Below are positions 15,706 to 25,263 of a stretch of DNA of 64,000 nucleotides, piece after piece; within the stretch, counting starts at the first letter, position 1; every line of letters begins with the position of its first letter. Source of the DNA: an uncultured Selenomonadales bacterium (GTDB lineage: Bacteria > Bacillota > Negativicutes > Selenomonadales > Selenomonadaceae); the NCBI GenBank assembly GCA_900321035.1, contig ONUH01000008.1, forward strand, positions 1-64,000, read 5' to 3'. The notes under the pieces were generated by a model that did no database searches, was not told where the DNA came from, and saw only the letters and a program-made list of their open reading frames with translations. A program made the position numbers and the translations under genes.

Positions 15706-16608
15706 ATGAAAACGTTGGTTGGTATTATTGACTTCATCCTTGTCTGGGGAGTCATTGGGTTGCTTGTTAGAAGTCTTTACTTTTATTTCAAAGGAAAAGA
15801 CTGGCGCAAGGCGGCAAAGCAATTTGGCATTGGCGCAGTTGTGACAATCGTGTTTATGGGGATTTCTGGGCCGTTGGTTTTTCGTATGACGCCGGAGGAA
15901 GAAGCGGAGCATAAGAAGTTTGTGCAGGAAATGAAGGAAAAACGCGAGAAGGAAGACAAAGAAAAGGCGGAGAAGAAAGCTCTGGAAGAAAAACAGAAAA
16001 AAGACAAAGCGGAAGCCGACAAAAAGATGGCGGAAGCGCGCGCCAAGGAGAAAGCGGAAAAGGAACAACGGGACAAAGAGGAGAAACAGGCTAAGGAACA
16101 AGCGGAGCGTGAAAGAAAAGCGCAAGAAAAGCAGGAAGCCAGAAAAGCTAAATTTGAGAAGGAACGCTATGAAGGTTGGAATAAGGCGGATGAATATGCA
16201 GCCGAGGATAACGTTTCCAAAGCGCTGGAGCTAATTCGTGATTACAGGGATATTATTCAGTCTTCGGATGTTGATCGTATCCCGCCCAGTCATGTTGAAA
16301 GGACTCCATGGGAACATTATGGCAAAATTGTGTACCTTACCGGGGGACAAATCACACAGTTAGAACAGGCTCCACCTGAACAATCTGTGGCGAAAGCTTT
16401 TGGTGGGAAATATTCCTATGGGACGATGAAATGCGGAGCGACGCAAGTGTTTTTCCATGTATTGAATACTCGTGCGCAAATTGAGAAAGGAGAACCTACC
16501 TTTCGGGGATTTTATGTCGGCAAAGGGCAGGGCACAAATCTTTTTGGAGCAAATGTCGGCGCATTAACCTTTGTCGGTTTTGTTGATAGACCCAAACCTC
16601 AACAATAA
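15706..16608 (+). CDS. Membrane protein with long charged coiled coil and C-terminal globular domain, unknown function
   Basis: 300 residues. Two N-terminal membrane segments (about 4-27 and 40-60), then about 100 residues of almost pure E/K/A/R heptads (62-165) predicted as a long helix or coiled coil. The C-terminus (about 195-295) is a beta-rich globular domain containing YGKIVYLTGGQITQLEQ and FRGFYVGKGQGTNLFG, vaguely like small OB-fold domains. AAGGGGGAAGGAG lies ahead of the ATG. It follows the PH-like gene by 22 bases. The low-GC, lysine-rich composition differs from surrounding housekeeping genes, consistent with horizontal acquisition. Function not recognised. Confidence 0.75.
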   Translation: MKTLVGIIDFILVWGVIGLLVRSLYFYFKGKDWRKAAKQFGIGAVVTIVFMGISGPLVFRMTPEEEAEHKKFVQEMKEKREKEDKEKAEKKALEEKQKKDKAEADKKMAEARAKEKAEKEQRDKEEKQAKEQAERERKAQEKQEARKAKFEKERYEGWNKADEYAAEDNVSKALELIRDYRDIIQSSDVDRIPPSHVERTPWEHYGKIVYLTGGQITQLEQAPPEQSVAKAFGGKYSYGTMKCGATQVFFHVLNTRAQIEKGEPTFRGFYVGKGQGTNLFGANVGALTFVGFVDRPKPQQ

Positions 16609-16638
16609 AAATTGATTATCACTTGTGCAAAATAAAAC

Positions 16639-16670
16639 GGGCATGGCAATTTTGCCATGCCCCTTACTTT
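16639..16670. terminator. Bidirectional terminator at the right edge of the accessory island
   Basis: GGGCATGGCA and TGCCATGCCC form a 10-bp stem around AATT/TT, with an A-rich left flank and CTTACTTTT on the right. It lies between the convergent island operon and the ABC exporter operon. Confidence 0.85.
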
Positions 16671-16678
16671 TCGCTAAA

Positions 16679-17419
16679 TTACTTTCTCAAATTCACGAAC
16701 GCTTTGCCGCTGATGAAAAGCACCGCGACGAGGTAGGCTGCGAGGACGGCGACGGAGATCATGGAGACTTCCGCGCCGCTGCCGATGCCCCGCAAAAGAT
16801 AGCTGGTGTGGGTCAGCGGCAGACACTCGATGGCGACGCGCAGCGCGTCGGGCAGCGCCCGCGTCGAGAAGAACGTGCCGCAGAGGAACGACATCGGGAG
16901 CAGGATATAGGTGTTGACTTGTCCCATCTGCTCATAGGTGCCGAGGTACATCGCCGCTGCGAAGCCGATGCCCGCAAAGACGGCGCAGTTCAAAATGAGC
17001 ACCAGGAGGAACAGCGGCGTGATGGTAAAATGCGCGCCGAAGGCGTAAGCCAGGGTGATGATGATCGCCGACGAGATCATGCCCCGCAGTACCGCCGCCA
17101 GCACCTTGCCGACGACGTATGCAAACGGCCGGATCGGCGCGATGATGTATTCCTCGATGCTCTTGTGGTAAACGCGCTCGGCGTGCACCGGCGTGACGCT
17201 GTTGAAGCTGATGTTCATGGAGTTCAGCGCGAGGATGCCCGGTACGAGGAAGTCTATATAGGAGCCGCCGCCCGTGGGCTGGATATTGCGCCCGAGCCCC
17301 CAGCCGAAGGCGATGAGATACAACATCGGCGCGACCATGCGGGACAGGATGAAGGCGGTCATGCGGTGCTTCAAGACGGTCCAGTCGCGCCAGAACACCG
17401 TCCAAATGTCGGCAAGCAT
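16679..17419 (-). CDS. ABC-2 type transporter permease
   Basis: 246 residues, six membrane helices in the NodJ/DrrB-like arrangement. The typical ABC-2 segments are visible: RMVAPMLYLIAFGWGLG, then GGSYIDFLVPGILALNSM, and LPMSFLCGTFFSTRALPDALR followed by LPLTHTSYLLRG. It starts directly at the stop of the ATPase gene upstream, so the pair forms one exporter. Substrates of such exporters include polysaccharides, drugs and lipids; none is indicated here. It is the last gene of a minus-strand run 20087 to 16679. Confidence 0.9.
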   Translation of the reverse strand: MLADIWTVFWRDWTVLKHRMTAFILSRMVAPMLYLIAFGWGLGRNIQPTGGGSYIDFLVPGILALNSMNISFNSVTPVHAERVYHKSIEEYIIAPIRPFAYVVGKVLAAVLRGMISSAIIITLAYAFGAHFTITPLFLLVLILNCAVFAGIGFAAAMYLGTYEQMGQVNTYILLPMSFLCGTFFSTRALPDALRVAIECLPLTHTSYLLRGIGSGAEVSMISVAVLAAYLVAVLFISGKAFVNLRK

Positions 17420-18292
17420 TTACAGCCCCTCCTTTCGTCCGGTCAGCTCGATGAAAACATCCTCAAGGTTCGTCTCGCGAATCGAGGCCGCTGTGTCCAG
17501 TGTGCCAATGAAGCGGCTGGCGTCTTCCCGGGTGTCAAACAGGCGAAAGTCGCGCTTCGCATCGTCACGCCACTCGACGACGAACCGCCCGAGCCGGGAG
17601 ATAAAGTTTTTCGGCGTGTCCACGGCGATGAGTTTTCCTTTGTTCATGATGGCCACGCGGTCGCAGAGCTCCTCCGCTTCCTCGATGTAATGAGTGGTAA
17701 TCAATACCGTAGCGCCGTCGTTGGCAAGGCGGTGGACAAGTTCCCAGATGCGCCAGCGCACCTGGGGGTCGAGGGCCACCGTTGGCTCGTCAAGAAACAA
17801 TATCTCGGGATGGTGAATCAGCGCGCGGGCAATCAGGAGCCGCCGTTTCATGCCGCCGGACAGCCGTCGAACGCCGTCGTTGACGACGCCAGAAAGCTCC
17901 ACATATTCCAAGAGTTCGGCGATGCGCGATTCCCGTTCCGCTTTGCTCATGTGATAGAGCCGCGCGTGCAGCTCAAGGTTCTCGCCGACGGTCAGGTCCT
18001 GGTCGAAATTCAGATTCTGCGGCACGACGCCAATCATCTGCTTGATGGCAAGGGCGTCGTCATCGTCGCCGACGCGTTTGCCGTCATAGAGGATTTCACC
18101 CTCGGTAGGCCGCGTCAGCATCGTCAGCATCCGGATGGTCGTGGTCTTTCCCGCGCCGTTCGGTCCCAAGAGCCCGAAGATCTCGCCGGTTTCGATGGTC
18201 AGCGAAAGGCCGTCCACGGCGACTTTTTCGGCGTTCTTGTTTTGCGCATCCTTGTGCGGGAACGTCTTTCGGAGGTTGCGAATCTCAATCAT
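17420..18292 (-). CDS. ABC exporter ATP-binding protein (DrrA/CcmA-like)
   Basis: 290 residues. Walker A GPNGAGKTTT (about 41-50), Q-loop VVPQN, signature LSGGMKRR, Walker B ILFLDEP, and the H-loop TTHYIEE. A C-terminal extension of about 60 residues is typical of DrrA-type ATPases. The start (ATG ending at 18292) overlaps the stop of the previous gene by four bases (ATGA), so translation is coupled. It pairs with the ABC-2 permease just downstream. Although fused transcriptionally to the importer genes, it belongs to a different transporter class. Confidence 0.92.
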   Translation of the reverse strand: MIEIRNLRKTFPHKDAQNKNAEKVAVDGLSLTIETGEIFGLLGPNGAGKTTTIRMLTMLTRPTEGEILYDGKRVGDDDDALAIKQMIGVVPQNLNFDQDLTVGENLELHARLYHMSKAERESRIAELLEYVELSGVVNDGVRRLSGGMKRRLLIARALIHHPEILFLDEPTVALDPQVRWRIWELVHRLANDGATVLITTHYIEEAEELCDRVAIMNKGKLIAVDTPKNFISRLGRFVVEWRDDAKRDFRLFDTREDASRFIGTLDTAASIRETNLEDVFIELTGRKEGL

Positions 18293-19083
18293 GCGCCTGC
18301 CTCCTCCACCAACGACACCGGCGACAGCACGGAAATGCCCTGCGAGTTGACGAAGATGTCGGCTTTGACGCCGAAGACCTCGCCCAGCATATCCACGGTC
18401 AGAATTTCCTTCGGCGTGCCGTGGGCGAATATGCCGTGATTCTTGACGACGACGATCTCGTCCGAATACTGCAGCGCGTGGTTGATGTCGTGCAGCACCA
18501 TGATGACGGTCATCTTGTAGTCGCGGTTGATCTCGTCCACGATGTTCATGACTTCGAGCTGATGCCCGATGTCGAGATAGGTCGTCGGCTCGTCGAGAAG
18601 CAGGATTTGCGGCTGCTGGGCCAGCGCCATCGCAATCCACGCCCGCTGCCGCTCGCCGCCGGACAGCACCGCTACGCGGCGGTCCTTGTACCCGGTCATG
18701 TGGGTGCGGTCAAGGGCCCACTCCACCGCCTCGCGGTCGGCCTTCGGGTCGCTGGGGCGCAGCCACGAGCGATAAGGGAAGCGTCCGAAATCGACGAGCT
18801 GTCCCACCGTGACGTCCGCCGGAGCTGTTGCGCCCTGCGGCAGGATCGCCAGCTTCTTGGAAAGTTCCTGCCGTCCCATCGCGCGGACGTCCGCGCCGTC
18901 CAAAAGCACCTGCCCGTCGTAGCGCGTGTTGAGGCTCGACAGCGCTTTCAGCAGCGTCGATTTTCCCGCGCCGTTAGGGCCGATGATTGAGGTGCGCCTG
19001 CCTTCGGAAAAGGCGACGTTCACGCCGCGCAGGATTTCGTTGTTTTCTATGGTCACGCCTAAGTTTTTCGTTTCCAGTACCAT
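18289..19083 (-). CDS. Iron-siderophore/cobalamin-type ABC importer ATPase (FecE/BtuD-like)
   Basis: 264 residues. Walker A IGPNGAGKSTLLKAL, Q-loop LPQGA, signature VLSGGERQRAWIAMALAQ, Walker B ILLLDEPTTYLDI, H-loop VLHDINHALQYSDEIVV. The DIGHQLEVM wording after Walker B is the FecE/FhuC/BtuD subfamily pattern. It energises uptake of ferric siderophores, haem or corrinoids through the permease encoded immediately upstream; the two genes overlap by one base (TGATG). No binding protein is adjacent, but one of the matching family lies at 29107-30075. Confidence 0.92.
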   Translation of the reverse strand: MVLETKNLGVTIENNEILRGVNVAFSEGRRTSIIGPNGAGKSTLLKALSSLNTRYDGQVLLDGADVRAMGRQELSKKLAILPQGATAPADVTVGQLVDFGRFPYRSWLRPSDPKADREAVEWALDRTHMTGYKDRRVAVLSGGERQRAWIAMALAQQPQILLLDEPTTYLDIGHQLEVMNIVDEINRDYKMTVIMVLHDINHALQYSDEIVVVKNHGIFAHGTPKEILTVDMLGEVFGVKADIFVNSQGISVLSPVSLVEEAGA

Positions 19084-20087
19084 CAGAGTTCCCTCCTCAG
19101 CAAAAAGAGGAAGAACGGCGCGCCGAGCACTGCCATCAGGATGCCCACGGGCAGTTCCGTCGGCGCGAAAGCGGTGCGGGCAAAGGTGTCGCTTCCCATG
19201 ACCACAGCCGCACCTAAGAGAGCCGCGCCGGGGAGAAGGAAGCGATAGTCGGAGCCGATCAGGAGCCTCGTCGCGTGAGGCACGATCAACCCGACGAAGC
19301 CGAGAAGGCCGACCACGGAAACGGCGCTGGCGGCGAGGAGAGCGGCGAGCGCCGTCATCACGACCCGGGTCATTTCCACGTTCAGGCCGAGGCCTTTGGC
19401 AATCTCGTCGCCGAGCTGCAGAATGTTCAGATGTTTCGAGCCGAGGAACGCGAGGAGCGCGCCGGCAATCGCGTAGGGGAGGATGATCGTGACGTGGGGC
19501 CAGCTGCGCGCGGCGAGGCCGCCCGCCATGAACATCAGCGCGCCGTGCACTTTGTCGCTGTAAAAAATCATCATCGCGGAAATGCCCGCGCCTAAGAACG
19601 CCGACACGGCCACGCCTGCTAAAATGATGCGCACGGGACGGATGCCGTTTTTCCACGCCAAAATGTAAATGACGATGGCCGCGCTCATGGCGCCGACAAA
19701 CGCCACGGGCGTAATCAGATACTCATGACCGGGAAAGACCAGCATCATCGTGATGCCCGCAAGGCCCGCGCCCGACGAGATGCCGATGATATGCGGGTCG
19801 GCCAGCGGGTTTTTCATCACGGCCTGGAGGATCGCGCCGGACAATGCGAGATTGATGCCGACCAGCGCCGCGACGATGGTGCGGGGTAGGCGGATATTCA
19901 TGATGATCTGCTGATGGGTGCCCGCGCCTGCGCCGAAAATCGACTGCCAGATTTCCTCCAGCGGAATCCGTACCGAACCGAGCGTCACGCTGGCGGAAAA
20001 GGCGACGGCGACAAACACGGCGAACGCCGCGAGCACAAACACGCGCCGCCCCGTCGAAATCCCCCCGCCGACTTTTTTTTCCTCCAT
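19083..20087 (-). CDS. FecCD/BtuC-family ABC importer permease
   Basis: 334 residues with about nine to ten membrane helices. Family motifs include FGAGAGTHQQIIMNIRLPRTIVAALVGINLALSG in the first third, NPLADPHIIGISSGAGL, and GLLGFVGLIVPHATRLLIGSDYRFLLP near the ATPase coupling loop. This family carries ferric siderophores, haem or vitamin B12. It is the first gene of the minus-strand operon, with its promoter presumably in the 400-base gap upstream. Given the corrinoid and chelatase genes in the window, a tetrapyrrole or cobalt-related substrate is a reasonable guess, not proven. Confidence 0.92.
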   Translation of the reverse strand: MEEKKVGGGISTGRRVFVLAAFAVFVAVAFSASVTLGSVRIPLEEIWQSIFGAGAGTHQQIIMNIRLPRTIVAALVGINLALSGAILQAVMKNPLADPHIIGISSGAGLAGITMMLVFPGHEYLITPVAFVGAMSAAIVIYILAWKNGIRPVRIILAGVAVSAFLGAGISAMMIFYSDKVHGALMFMAGGLAARSWPHVTIILPYAIAGALLAFLGSKHLNILQLGDEIAKGLGLNVEMTRVVMTALAALLAASAVSVVGLLGFVGLIVPHATRLLIGSDYRFLLPGAALLGAAVVMGSDTFARTAFAPTELPVGILMAVLGAPFFLFLLRREL

Positions 20088-20495
20088 AGTCTCACTCCCT
20101 GATATGATGAAGATTTAGATGGAATGTTTCAAAGTTAGCTTCATTATAACGCCATTGTTCAGATTTTGTCGATAGACAAAATATTCCTCTTGAAGCGTTT
20201 CGACAAGGGCATGGTCTCTGATGGAAAATTATCAGTTTGGCAAATTACGACTATTCTATATAAATGCCGGAATCTCGGCAGGCTTCTTTTCAATTTCCAA
20301 ACATGATTCTGGCGTGATTCGGCAAAAATGGGCGTTAATCGAAAAAGGAATTTCCCTGTTGGCGTCGAAAAATAACAGGACAACTTTGTGAAATCGTCAT
20401 TCTCGCCTTGTCAATCTCGCGGGATCACCTCAAAAGGGACATGCAACGAGGATTTGGCGCGAGCCGGTGAGAAATTAGCGATATGGAGATAAATT
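20088..20495. other. 408-base gap, promoter region of the importer operon
   Basis: The gap separates divergent genes. I find no convincing ORF, cobalamin-riboswitch box or Fur dyad. There is a small GCCGGAATCTCGGC hairpin near 20264 and generally AT-rich sequence. Promoters for both directions must lie here, but none is clear enough to mark. Confidence 0.4.
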
Positions 20496-21101
20496 ATGGA
20501 TCGAATCGTTATCTATATCCACGGTAAAGGCGGAAGTGCGGCAGAGGCCGAGCATTACAGGGCACTGTTTCCCGATGCCGACGTGATAGGTTTCGACTAT
20601 CACTCCCAAACGCCGTGGGAGGCCCGGAAAGAGTTCCCCGCTTTTTATGACGAGGCCGCTGCCGGCCGTCGGTCGGTTTCTGTCGTCGCCAACAGCATCG
20701 GCGCGTATTTCACGCTCTGCACGTTGGGCGGCAAGCCGATGGAAAAAGCCTTTTTCATTTCTCCGATTGTCGATATGGAAAAGCTGATTCTCAATATGAT
20801 GCGCTGGGCGAACGTGACGGAGGAAGAACTGCGGGAGAGGAAAGAAATTCCCACGGAGTTTGGCGAGACGCTGTCCTGAAAGTATCTCTCCTATGCGCGG
20901 GAGAATCCGATAGAGTGGAGGATTCCTACGCATATCCTTTACGGAGGAAAGGACAATCTGACGGCGAGGGATACTATAGCCGCTTTTGCGGAAAAAATCG
21001 GCGCCGTGCTGACCGTGATGGAAAACGGCGAGCATTGGTTTCACACGGACGAGCAGATGAATTATTTGGACGAGTGGGTGAAGAGAGGGAGGACGTCATG
21101 A
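20496..21101 (+). pseudogene. Alpha/beta hydrolase interrupted by an in-frame TGA
   Basis: Residues 1-127 encode the N-terminal half of a small alpha/beta hydrolase (IYIHGKGGSAAEAEHY, nucleophile region VVANSIGAYF). A TGA at 20877-20879 follows FGETLS. In the same frame the coding continues as KYLSYARENPIEWRIPTHILYGGKDNLT...NGEHWFHTDEQMNYLDEWV, the normal C-terminal half with the catalytic His loop, to a TGA at 21099. From memory, homologues have Trp (TGG) after LS, so one G-to-A change explains the stop. Readthrough or selenocysteine is a less likely alternative. It overlaps the next gene's start by four bases. Confidence 0.8.
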
Positions 21102-21427
21102 AAATCATGATTGGCTGCTGCGGGCTGGATTGCGAAAGGTGCGACGCATATCTCGCGACCATCCGGGACGACGACGCGCTCCGGGAGAAGACCGCGAAGC
21201 TCTGGAGCGAGATGAACCAAACGGAGATCAGGCCTGAGTGGATCAACTGCGAGGGCTGCCGCGCCGACGGCGTCAAGACTTTCTTTTGCAGCAATCAGTG
21301 CGAGATACGAAAATGCGCGCTGGGAAAGGGCTATGCCACTTGCGGCGACTGTGCCGAAATGGAGACCTGCGAAACGGTGAAAATGATTCACGACCACGTC
21401 GAATCTGCAATGAAGCGCAGGCGGTAA
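21098..21427 (+). CDS. DUF3795-like cysteine-rich protein
   Basis: 109 residues. The start MIGCCGLDCERCDAYLAT and later CEGCRADGVKTFFCSNQCEIRKCALGKGYATCGDC give at least twelve cysteines in CxxC pairs, the DUF3795 pattern often found in anaerobes. It probably binds zinc or an Fe-S cluster; the role is unknown. The ATG overlaps the stop of the broken hydrolase (ATGA), and GGGAGG lies upstream. Confidence 0.85.
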   Translation: MKIMIGCCGLDCERCDAYLATIRDDDALREKTAKLWSEMNQTEIRPEWINCEGCRADGVKTFFCSNQCEIRKCALGKGYATCGDCAEMETCETVKMIHDHVESAMKRRR

Positions 21428-21470
21428 AGCGATAGAATATAGGACATCATGAAATAAGGGGGACGGATTC

Positions 21471-22151
21471 TTGCAGACGTCTTTGCGCCGCGCGATGCGA
21501 AGGACAATCTTCAAGCAGTGGCTCCAAATCGCGGCAGGACTGCTCGTCTTTGCCTTCGGCGTGCATCTGACCATCTACGCGAATATCGGCCTGGCGCCAT
21601 GGGACTGCCTCGGCATGGGTATCGCCCGTCACACGCCGTTGAACTACGGTCTTGCCATGACCGTCATGGGCGTCGCCATCCTCTGCGTCGACTTGTCCCT
21701 CAAAGAACGGATTGGGTACGGGACTGTCATCGACGCGCTGCTCACGGGAAATTTCGTGCAGATGTTCAACGTCGTGAACCCGTTTTCCGTAAATGAGAGC
21801 CTGTGGCGAGGAATCGTCATTATGCTGATTGGCTTCGTGTTCATGGCCTTGGGGATGTATGTTTACATGAAAGCGGGACAATGCTGCGGCCCTCGGGACG
21901 CGCTTTTGGTCGGCTTGGGAAAACGGCTGCCCCGCGTTCCCATCGGCGTCGTACAGATCCTGCTTTGGGCCGTCGTGCTTTTGGCCGGTTGGCTCCTGGG
22001 CGGCGCGGTAGGCGTCGGGACGCTGATCAGCACGGTCGGCGCCGGCGCCGTGATGCAGATAGTTTACAACTTGATCCATTTTGAACCGAGAGATATCCGG
22101 CATCGGGATGTGAAGGAAAGCACCCGCAATTTGCTTGGGACTTGCAAGTGA
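21471..22151 (+). CDS. YczE/YyaS-family integral membrane protein
   Basis: 226 residues, five or so membrane helices. WLQIAAGLLVFAFGVHLTIYANIGLAPWDCLGMGIARHTPLNYG is the conserved YczE opening, and GMYVYMKAGQCCGPRDALLVGLGKRL the conserved loop. Function is not established in any homologue I know. TTG at 21471 after AAGGGGGA is the likely start; an ATG eight codons later is possible. Confidence 0.82.
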   Translation: MQTSLRRAMRRTIFKQWLQIAAGLLVFAFGVHLTIYANIGLAPWDCLGMGIARHTPLNYGLAMTVMGVAILCVDLSLKERIGYGTVIDALLTGNFVQMFNVVNPFSVNESLWRGIVIMLIGFVFMALGMYVYMKAGQCCGPRDALLVGLGKRLPRVPIGVVQILLWAVVLLAGWLLGGAVGVGTLISTVGAGAVMQIVYNLIHFEPRDIRHRDVKESTRNLLGTCK

Positions 22152-22183
22152 GATGCGACAATCGTAACATGACAGCGAAAAAT

Positions 22184-22225
22184 AAAGCCCTCGAAGCCTT
22201 GCAAAAACGAGACTTCGAGGGCTTT
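22184..22225. terminator. Bidirectional terminator between yczE-like and chlD-like genes
   Basis: AAAGCCCTCGAAG (22184-22196) pairs with CTTCGAGGGCTTT (22213-22225) over a 16-base loop, A-rich before and T-rich after. The flanking genes are convergent. Confidence 0.9.
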
Positions 22226-22260
22226 GCTGTTGTTGAAGGTATGCTTTTCAATACACTGGC

Positions 22261-24174
22261 TTAACCGCTCATTCTCCGCCACACCCGCAGCAGGCTGTCC
22301 TCGGACAGCCTGTCCACGCGGAAATAGGACGCGTCCATTTTTTGCGCGAGTTTTTTCGCGAGCCCCAGCTTCACGAAGCCGTTTTCCGTGTCGATGACGG
22401 CGACGGGAAGCTTGCGCTTCGCGATGCGTTCCGCCTCGTTCATGGCTTCCGACGTCGCGTCGCCTCCGGGGATCAGCGGCGTCGTTGCGCGGCCGTCGGT
22501 GATGACGATCAGCACCGGGTCCTGCATCGGGTCCTGACGGTAAATCATATCGAGTACGTCTTCGGCCTTTTCCAGTCCTTTCGCCAGCGGCGTCTTGCCG
22601 CCCGTGGGCATCGTGGCCAACTTTTTCTGCGCGAAGTCCACGCTCTTTGTGACGGGGAGCAGTACTTCGGCTTGATTCTTGCGGAAGGCGATCATGCCGA
22701 CGCGGTCGCGTTTCTGGTAGGCTTCAAGCAGGATTTTCAGGATCACGCCCTTGACGGTCTTCATGCGTTCCCGCGCGCCCATGGAGCCGCTGGCGTCCAC
22801 CGCGAACAGGAAGATGTTGCCGGTGCGCTTCTCGCGCACTTTGCTCCGGATATCTTCGCTGCGAATCGCCAGGGCGAGGCCGTTTTTCTCGCGCCATTTC
22901 TGGTAGGGCGCGGCGGCGCGGAGCGTGGCGTCGAAGGCGATGTCCGCTGTTTTCGTGCGCGGCAGCTCGGCGCGGACGTAGCGGCCCTGCCGTTCGTCGG
23001 TGCGCGTCGCGCTGCGCTTGCCGCTGCCCGATTTCTTTTGCCGTCCTTTCGTCGGTTCGATCCAGACCGGCGGCAGCTTAACGCGCAAATCGGCGGCGTC
23101 GATGCGGTCGCCGCTCTGTGTGTTGGGGTTCGCCATCGTCTCGTCGTCCCGATGATCTTCCGGATTGCCCTCGTGGGCCTCGGTGTCGGTTTCCTCGGGT
23201 TTCGGCGCGTCGGGCTGTGAGAAAAGCTCGTCGCGATTATCCGGTTCCGGCGGGGGCGGCGGTTGCTGCTGGTTGTCCTGCGGCTGCTGCGGCTCGCTTT
23301 GCGCCGGCTCTGACTGCTCGGCGGGCGGCAGTTCCCGCATCCGGTGGGGCAGCACGAATTCCGCGGCACGTTCCAGATCCTTCGGCAGCACATAGCGGCG
23401 TCCGGCGAGCGCCGCTTCGGCGCGGGCCGCTTCTATCAGATATATGTCGGCCCGATGGCCCGCGGTATTCGCTTTCAGCGTATAGACCGACGAGAGCCGG
23501 ATCATCGCGTCGGAGACTTCGACCTCGGGCAAAATAGTCCGCGCGTCGGCAATCTTTTTTGCGAGGACTTCGGTCTCTTTCCTCCATGTTTCCCGGAACG
23601 CTGCGCCATCCTTTTCAAATGTCAGCGTTCGGCTGACGATTTCCGTCCGCGCGGTTTCGTCCGTTTCCTCGTCGATGGAGACGAAGAGCCCGAAACGGTC
23701 GAGGGCGGAAGCGGGCAATGTGCCGCTCTCCGGCGTCATGACCGCCAATACCGTGTAGGCGGTATCGCGCCAGTCGGAAAGGCCGTCGCGCTCCAGGCGG
23801 TAGCCGCCTGCTTCGCGGATCGTCAGGATGGCCGCCAGGATGTCGTCCCGCAGAAGATTCGCGTCATCGACATAGAGCACGCCGCCGTCCGCTTCGTCGA
23901 TCAACCCCGGCTGGAGCTTGCGCTTGCCGAGCGTCACAGCGGCTTCGGCGTCGATGGAGCCATAGAGCCGGTCCTCGGTGACGCTGACGGGCACTTCGGT
24001 CCAGGGCGCGTCGGTCAGTTCACGCGCTCCCCGCGCCAACGTCGATTTTCCTGTTCCCTTTGCGCCGCTGATGAGCAGCCCTCCCGCGCGGGGATTTACG
24101 AGAGCCATCGTCACGGCTTCCTTGGCCTTTTCCATGCCGAGGACGGCGGCAAAGGGAAATCCCTGCCGTTTCAT
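22261..24174 (-). CDS. chlD: Magnesium/cobalt chelatase subunit D-like (AAA + VWA domains)
   Basis: 637 residues. Residues 1-280 form a ChlI-like AAA+ module ([24 protein letters not shown]). About 285-350 is an acidic, Pro/Gln-rich linker. The C-terminus (about 445-637) is a von Willebrand A domain with the MIDAS motif VDASGSMG, Thr in GGKTPLAKG and ITDGRATT. ChlD/BchD bridges the AAA+ ring to the large chelatase subunit. The start overlaps the stop of chlI by four bases. With chlI and the CobN-like gene it makes a complete three-subunit set. Confidence 0.9.
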   Translation of the reverse strand: MKRQGFPFAAVLGMEKAKEAVTMALVNPRAGGLLISGAKGTGKSTLARGARELTDAPWTEVPVSVTEDRLYGSIDAEAAVTLGKRKLQPGLIDEADGGVLYVDDANLLRDDILAAILTIREAGGYRLERDGLSDWRDTAYTVLAVMTPESGTLPASALDRFGLFVSIDEETDETARTEIVSRTLTFEKDGAAFRETWRKETEVLAKKIADARTILPEVEVSDAMIRLSSVYTLKANTAGHRADIYLIEAARAEAALAGRRYVLPKDLERAAEFVLPHRMRELPPAEQSEPAQSEPQQPQDNQQQPPPPPEPDNRDELFSQPDAPKPEETDTEAHEGNPEDHRDDETMANPNTQSGDRIDAADLRVKLPPVWIEPTKGRQKKSGSGKRSATRTDERQGRYVRAELPRTKTADIAFDATLRAAAPYQKWREKNGLALAIRSEDIRSKVREKRTGNIFLFAVDASGSMGARERMKTVKGVILKILLEAYQKRDRVGMIAFRKNQAEVLLPVTKSVDFAQKKLATMPTGGKTPLAKGLEKAEDVLDMIYRQDPMQDPVLIVITDGRATTPLIPGGDATSEAMNEAERIAKRKLPVAVIDTENGFVKLGLAKKLAQKMDASYFRVDRLSEDSLLRVWRRMSG

Positions 24175-25193
24175 GCTTCGATTACCTTATCCACCGTTTC
24201 CCAATCGAGCTTCTGTTCCTCGAAGGGCCGGCGGCGCATGCGGTGCGGCAGCGCGAGCTTTGCGGCCGTCTTCAGGTCGTCTTTCGTGACCTCCGTATGG
24301 CCGTCGACGGCGGCCAGCGTCTCCGCAGTCTTGATCAGCACGATGTCGGCGCGGTGTCCGTCCACCTCAAGCGCAATCGAGATTTGCGCCGCCGTGCGCA
24401 GGATTTCGTTGGAGGCGGTGACCTGCGGCAGCAGTTTCATCGCGCGCTGAATGCGGTGCACTTCGTTTTTCTGTTCTTCCTGCCACTGGGCGATGAACGC
24501 CTCCGGATCGTCTTCATAGGCGAGGCGGCGCTTGATGACCTCGGCGCGGCGGTCGAGATCCTTTTCACCGGCGACGTAGACGGACAGCGCGAAACGGTCT
24601 AAAAGCTGCGGGCGAATGTCGCCTTCCTCGGGGTTCATGGTGCCGACGAGGGAGAACCGCGCCGGGTGCGAATAGGAAATACCCTCGCGCTCGACGGTGT
24701 TGATTCCCATGGCGGCGGAGTCCAGAAGTACGTCCACCACATGGTCGTCCAGCAGGTTGATTTCATCCACATAAAGAATGTTGCGGTTCGCGTCGGCGAG
24801 GATGCCCGTTTCGAAGGAACGCTTGCCCTCTTTGATGGCGGCTTCGATGTCCAGCGTGCCGACCACGCGGTCCTCGGTGGCGCTGACCGGCAGCTCCACC
24901 ACCTTCATCGGCAGTTCCTCGACGGGCGGCTCTGCGTTGTCGTATTTCTCATGGCACTCGTCGCACCAGTTCGATTTGTCCGCCGGGTCGTCGTGGAAGC
25001 GGCAGCCCTTGATGCACTGGCGCGGCGGCAGGAGGTCGGCCAGCGCGCGCACTGCCGTGGATTTCGCCGTGCCTTTCTCGCCCTGGATCAATACGCCGCC
25101 GAGCCGCGGATTCACCACGTTCAGCACCAGCGCCTTCTTCATGTCTTCCTGCCCGATGATGGCGGCAAACGGAAACGTGCCAGTTCGCTTCAT
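24171..25193 (-). CDS. chlI: Magnesium/cobalt chelatase subunit I-like AAA+ ATPase
   Basis: 340 residues. Walker [16 protein letters not shown], Walker [21 protein letters not shown], sensor [24 protein letters not shown], all of the BchI family. A cysteine cluster (QCIKGCRFH...[10 protein letters not shown]) between Walker A and the next strand suggests a bound zinc ion, a variant seen in anaerobe homologues. It provides ATP-driven remodelling of the large subunit during metal insertion. AAAGGGGGA precedes the ATG. It is separated from the CobN-like gene by a palindromic repeat. Confidence 0.92.
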   Translation of the reverse strand: MKRTGTFPFAAIIGQEDMKKALVLNVVNPRLGGVLIQGEKGTAKSTAVRALADLLPPRQCIKGCRFHDDPADKSNWCDECHEKYDNAEPPVEELPMKVVELPVSATEDRVVGTLDIEAAIKEGKRSFETGILADANRNILYVDEINLLDDHVVDVLLDSAAMGINTVEREGISYSHPARFSLVGTMNPEEGDIRPQLLDRFALSVYVAGEKDLDRRAEVIKRRLAYEDDPEAFIAQWQEEQKNEVHRIQRAMKLLPQVTASNEILRTAAQISIALEVDGHRADIVLIKTAETLAAVDGHTEVTKDDLKTAAKLALPHRMRRRPFEEQKLDWETVDKVIEA

Positions 25194-25263
25194 AATGTGT
25201 TGTCCCCCTTTAGGTTGTTTTGAAAATACGGTTTAACTTGTCCCGCAACAAAATAGCCGAACG

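Noticed and set aside
20880..20910. Hairpin after the in-frame TGA as a bSECIS element
   Set aside because: Only a 5-bp stem (TCTCC/GGAGA) close to the TGA, without the typical spacing and GU apical loop; a nonsense mutation is simpler.
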